NCBI GenBank assembly: GCA_945905735.1
Contig: CAMDQC010000028.1
Coordinates: forward strand, 1 to 43,665
Length of the DNA: 43,665 nucleotides
DNA from: Prosthecobacter debontii
Lineage (GTDB): Bacteria > Verrucomicrobiota > Verrucomicrobiia > Chthoniobacterales > Chthoniobacteraceae
Reading direction: 5' to 3'
Shown here piece by piece: positions 41,089-43,665 of the stretch (position 1 is the first letter of the stretch; every line of letters starts with the position of its first letter). The notes beneath the pieces were generated by a model. The model was not told the origin of the DNA, did not search any database, and saw only the letters and a list, made by a program, of their open reading frames with translations. Position numbers and translations under genes: made by a program.

Positions 41089-41986
41089 CCCAGCCAGCCA
41101 GCCCGGAGCGCTCCGCCGCTTATTAAAGAACCCCAAAGCCATCGCCGCGCTCGCCGTGCTCGGGCTCATCGTCCTGCTCGCCATCGCCGGTCCGCTCGTC
41201 TTCCCGTATGCGCCGGAGACGACGACCTCCGCCAAGCTCACGGCTCCCAGCGCCGCGCATTGGTTCGGCACCGACCTCAATGGCCGCGACCTCTTCTCCC
41301 GCGTCCTCCAAGGCGCGCGCGTCTCCCTCATCGTCGGGCTGTGCGGCGCGCTCATCAGCTTCCTCATCGGCACCACCTACGGCCTCATCTCCGGCTACGT
41401 CGGCGGGCGCACGGATAACGTCATGATGCGCCTCGTCGAAGTCCTCCACAGCGTCCCCCGCCTCATCATCATCATCGTCGCCATCTTCACCTTTGCCCCG
41501 AGGCTGGAGGGCTTCCTCCACGAAAAATGGCCCGAGATGAAAGGCTACGCCAAAGTGCTCATCATCATCCTCAGCCTCGGCCTCATCGAATGGCTCTCCA
41601 TGGCCCGCATCGTCCGCGGCCAAGTCCTCACCTTAAAAGAACAGCAATTCGTCCTCGCCGCCCGCGCACTCGGCCAAAGCCACACCCGCATCATCCTCCG
41701 CCACCTCCTCCCCAATCTCATCGGCGTAGTCGTCGTCTATCTCACCCTCACCATCCCCGCCGTCATCCTCGACGAATCCTTCCTGAGCTTCCTCGGCCTC
41801 GGAATCAGCGACCCACAAGCGAGCTGGGGCAGCCTCCTCAGCGATGGAAAAAACGCCATCAACCCCATCCGCAGCTACTGGTGGCTCCTCGTCTTCCCCG
41901 CCGCCGCCATGTCCCTCACCCTCCTCGCCCTCAACTTCCTCGGCGACGCCCTCCGCGACGCCCTCGACCCACGCGCCCGCCGCTGA
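41081..41986 (+). CDS. Oligopeptide/dipeptide-type ABC permease, DppC/OppC family
   Basis: The 301-residue protein is read from the ATG at 41081, which overlaps the end of the previous gene by 8 bases. The OppC N-terminal domain (NPKAIAALAVLGLIVLLAIAGPLVFPYAPE, HWFGTDLNGRDLFSRVLQGARVSL) is followed by the permease core and the EAA loop LAARALGQSHTRIILRHLLPNLIGVVVV. The segment LDESFLSFLGLGISDPQASWGSLLSDG is diagnostic. It contains an insertion between helices (FAPRLEGFLHEKWPEMKGY) that is longer than in the E. coli protein. Confidence 0.95.
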   Translation: MSSPASQPGALRRLLKNPKAIAALAVLGLIVLLAIAGPLVFPYAPETTTSAKLTAPSAAHWFGTDLNGRDLFSRVLQGARVSLIVGLCGALISFLIGTTYGLISGYVGGRTDNVMMRLVEVLHSVPRLIIIIVAIFTFAPRLEGFLHEKWPEMKGYAKVLIIILSLGLIEWLSMARIVRGQVLTLKEQQFVLAARALGQSHTRIILRHLLPNLIGVVVVYLTLTIPAVILDESFLSFLGLGISDPQASWGSLLSDGKNAINPIRSYWWLLVFPAAAMSLTLLALNFLGDALRDALDPRARR

Positions 41987-42005
41987 TACTCACATCTATA
42001 TTAAT

Positions 42006-42665
42006 ATGCACCCGATCATCATCGCACCATCCATCCTAGCCGCCGACTGGGGACACCTCCACGAACAAATCCGCGCCGTCGAAGCCGCTGGCGCAGACTG
42101 GCTCCACCTCGATGTCATGGACGGACATCTCGTCGATAACATCAGCTTCGGCCCCGGCTTTTGCGACGCCGTCGCCCGCGTCGCCACCACCCCGCTCGAC
42201 GTGCATCTCATGATCACCCGCCCCGACCACTACTGGCCCCGCTTTGCCAAACTCGCCCACAACATCACCATCCACATCGAAGCCCAATGCGACGTCGCCG
42301 CCACCCTCCGCGACATCCGCGCAGCCGGCATCGGCGTAGGCATCTCCCTCAAGCCCGGCACCCCATTTAGCGAAATCGAGCCGCTCCTCCCCCTCGTGGA
42401 CCTCGTCCTCATCATGACCGTCGAGCCCGGCTTCGGCGGCCAGCCCTTCCTCGCGGGCCAGATGGAGAAAGTCACCGCCGCCCGCGACCAGCGCACCATC
42501 CGGCAGCTCAACTACCGCATCCAAGTCGATGGCGGCATCAACCACACCACCGGCCAACAAAGCCGCACCGCCGGAGCCGACACCCTCGTCGCCGGCAGCA
42601 GCATCTTCGGAGCGCCCGACATGGCCGCCGCCATCCGCACCCTCCGCGCCGTGGACACCCCATAG
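42006..42665 (+). CDS. rpe: Ribulose-phosphate 3-epimerase
   Basis: The 219-residue TIM-barrel enzyme has IAPSILAADWGHL, the metal-site motif LHLDVMDGHLVDNISFGP, DVHLMI, LVLIMTVEPGFGGQPF and IQVDGGIN. It interconverts ribulose 5-phosphate and xylulose 5-phosphate in the pentose phosphate pathway. The ATG at 42006 follows the permease stop by 19 bases; an open frame runs further upstream but overlaps the permease and is not coding. It is cytoplasmic and probably the last gene of the unit. Confidence 0.97.
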   Translation: MHPIIIAPSILAADWGHLHEQIRAVEAAGADWLHLDVMDGHLVDNISFGPGFCDAVARVATTPLDVHLMITRPDHYWPRFAKLAHNITIHIEAQCDVAATLRDIRAAGIGVGISLKPGTPFSEIEPLLPLVDLVLIMTVEPGFGGQPFLAGQMEKVTAARDQRTIRQLNYRIQVDGGINHTTGQQSRTAGADTLVAGSSIFGAPDMAAAIRTLRAVDTP

Positions 42666-42715
42666 CGGTTTCTGGGTTAAAAGTGGAGAGGTGGAGCACG
42701 GACGGGATCGGCCCC

Positions 42716-42824
42716 CAAGGAGGGGGAACGTCCCGTTCCCCTGAACCACGAAGTGGTTCCCAGCGGCTCGCACGTTAAGGGAGGCGCTTCGCGCCTCAGG
42801 GGAACGGGACGTTCCCCCTCCTTG
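42716..42824. repeat. 109-base complex palindrome with nested hairpins
   Basis: A 29-base perfect stem (42716-42744 with 42796-42824; core GGGGGAACGTCCCGTTCCCC) encloses a 51-base centre. That centre holds two further perfect hairpins, AACCAC-GAA-GTGGTT (42744-42758) and GAGGCGC-TTC-GCGCCTC (42781-42797), so the folded form would be cross-shaped. It is placed 51 bases after the rpe stop. It resembles a mobile palindromic element rather than a simple terminator. Confidence 0.9.
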
Positions 42825-42882
42825 AGCCCGTATTATCCCGTCTTCCCTAAATAAAGCGCCGATGTGAGCAGGCAAAAAGACT

Positions 42883-43042
42883 GGCGCGGGGGAGCGCGGG
42901 CTTCCAGCCCGTCCTCGCCGGCATCCTGCCGGGGAGTGGGAGACGCACGCTTCGGCAGAGGGCCATTCTCGCGAGTGCCACGGTGTGTGTATCCGGCAGG
43001 ATGCCGGACACTGCGGGCTAGAAGCCCGCGCTCCCCCGCGCC
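42883..43042. repeat. Nested inverted repeat around a 60-base core
   Basis: The outer stem is 21 bases (GGCGCGGGGGAGCGCGGGCT at 42883-42902 plus one T, pairing with 43022-43042). An inner stem of 15 bases, CCGGCATCCTGCCGG (42918-42932) with CCGGCAGGATGCCGG (42993-43007), lies inside it. The core has no open frame worth calling, and the apparent reading frame through this region follows only from GC content. Bases 43043-43224 beyond it contain no gene I can support. Confidence 0.9.
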
Positions 43043-43224
43043 CATCCTCCGTGCTTCTGGGTGCATCTCTGTAGCACGCTGTTCACTCAGCCCCAGGCAT
43101 TGCGAGTCGCTCTGGGGCACGACGCCGGACCGCGTAGATACGTTGTTCGATGTGAACTTGCTGCGCAGCACCCAGCAAGCTGTGGACGCCCGCTAACCGG
43201 AGACTTACGACGACGGCCCTCCCC

Positions 43225-43431
43225 GCAGGCGCGACCCGCCTAGAAGCCTGGCGCGAAGGCCCCGGCGGGATGCCCGAGCTGCTCGCCATCGGCAACCCCG
43301 GCGAGCTATTCGTGGAAATCCCGGCGACCGTCACGTTTGACACCGGCGACCTCTATCAACTTTGGCTGCAAGCCCGCAACTCCCGAGGCAGCAGCCCCGC
43401 CGGGCCGAAGCAAAACTGGACGGCACCGTAG
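43225..43431 (+). pseudogene. C-terminal fragment of a fibronectin-type-III-like protein
   Basis: A frame ending in a TAG at 43429 reads AGATRLEAWREGPGGMPELL, then ELFVEIPATVTFDTGDLYQLWLQARNSRGSSPAGPKQNW and TAP. The TRLEAWREGPGGMPE and DLYQLWLQARNSRG segments resemble the C-terminal domain of fibronectin-type proteins that are common and multicopy in Verrucomicrobiota. About 68 residues remain of a normal 200-300. No start codon or other domain precedes it; the coding is broken just upstream. It sits between palindromic repeats and the IS, the kind of place where gene decay is expected. Confidence 0.7.
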
Positions 43432-43520
43432 CGGGATCGCGGGGTTTTTGAACCGCAGATACGCGCAAATGCACGCACGGATTGTGGCAGTGTGGGCCAA
43501 AGGCCCGATGTCATACCAGC

Positions 43521-43665
43521 CTAGGGAAACGCTGAATAAAGCGAAAGTCCCTGTAAAATAGCGGGACAGCGGGCGATAGAGCTGATAGACAAGAGCATGG
43601 AAAAGCAAATGAGTTTCGCGGCAGCGGAGTACAGCGAAAAAAAGAAAACCACCCGGCGGGAGAAA
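43521..43665 (+). mobile_element. Left end of an IS5-like insertion sequence
   Basis: The terminal repeat (43521-43544, starting CTAGGGAAACGC) is the exact inverted copy of bases 120-143. It is followed by 52 bases of leader and the first codons of the transposase. The window ends inside the element. The short hairpin-like AAAGTCCCTG...CAGCGGG leader is unremarkable. Confidence 0.85.
43597..43665 (+). CDS. IS5-family transposase, N-terminal 23 codons
   Basis: The ATG at 43597 begins MEKQMSFAAAEYSEKKKTTR, then REK, and the frame is cut by the window edge. The FAxAEYxxKKKxTRRE pattern is the N-terminus of IS5-family DDE transposases, which usually continue with FLAEMEQVVPW. The gene is placed directly behind the left terminal repeat, as expected. 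Completeness cannot be judged. Confidence 0.85.
   Translation, partial: MEKQMSFAAAEYSEKKKTTRREK

Noticed and set aside
42716..43042. CRISPR array
   Set aside because: The repeats are inverted rather than direct, with no regular spacers, and no cas gene is present.
42864..43196. 110-codon open frame on the plus strand
   Set aside because: It runs through the arms of the nested palindrome and follows its GC-rich sequence; no protein character.

Overview
The window looks like a chromosomal stretch, probably a whole assembly contig, from a member of the Verrucomicrobiota or a close PVC relative. The evidence is indirect. There is a secreted repeat protein whose N-terminus carries a LEQRIAPAG motif, like the LEPR-type leader of PVC surface proteins. 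There is also a Tat-exported DUF1501 protein, two SUMF1 (formylglycine-generating-enzyme-like) genes, a multiheme cytochrome with a PA14-like N-terminus, a DUF433/DUF5615 module, and the tail of a fibronectin-type protein of a kind common in these genomes. The presence of lptCAB indicates a diderm envelope. No rRNA, tRNA or CRISPR was recognised.

Layout. Bases 1-143 are the right end of an IS5-like element. It abuts a SUMF1 gene that has lost its 5' part. Next come a small gene with a truncated nucleotidyltransferase-like partner (998-1418) and an FHA-adenylate cyclase on the minus strand. A compact lptC-lptA-lptB-hpf operon (2626-5296) ends in a strong hairpin terminator and is followed by a large secreted CAP-domain protein (5608-7689). 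A minus-strand operon (12349 down to 7692) encodes a glucuronokinase-like GHMP kinase, a double FtsX permease and an AttH/CrtC-like lipocalin protein. After a PepSY-like protein, the LEPR-type repeat protein, an EamA transporter, a pair of overlapping small unknown genes and ppnP, a plus-strand run encodes a trypsin-like protease, a LysM protein, a GYF_2 protein, proB and recG (17008-21657).

The middle holds a DUF433/DUF5615 toxin-antitoxin pair, a membrane-anchored SUMF1 protein coupled to a penta-heme cytochrome (25200 to 22268), an SLC13/RCK_C permease, an MsbA-like ABC exporter, a thymidine phosphorylase, a secreted coiled-coil protein, an SDR and gmd. The 34.5-40 kb block on the minus strand encodes a 911-residue Ala/Gln-rich secreted coiled-coil protein, an ECF sigma factor, a putative anti-sigma factor and a DUF1501 protein. 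This looks like an envelope stress or surface regulatory unit. The plus strand then has two oligopeptide-type ABC permeases and rpe.

The last kilobase is accessory DNA: two nested palindromic repeats, a fibronectin-type protein tail and the left end plus the first 23 codons of an IS5-family transposase. The terminal repeat there matches the one at the left edge in inverted orientation over 24 bases. The window is therefore bounded by two ends of the same kind of IS, both reading rightward. Dispersed palindromes also sit in intergenic gaps at 12.5, 25.3 and 40.1 kb.

Coding assignments rest on reading motifs by eye. No database search was run.
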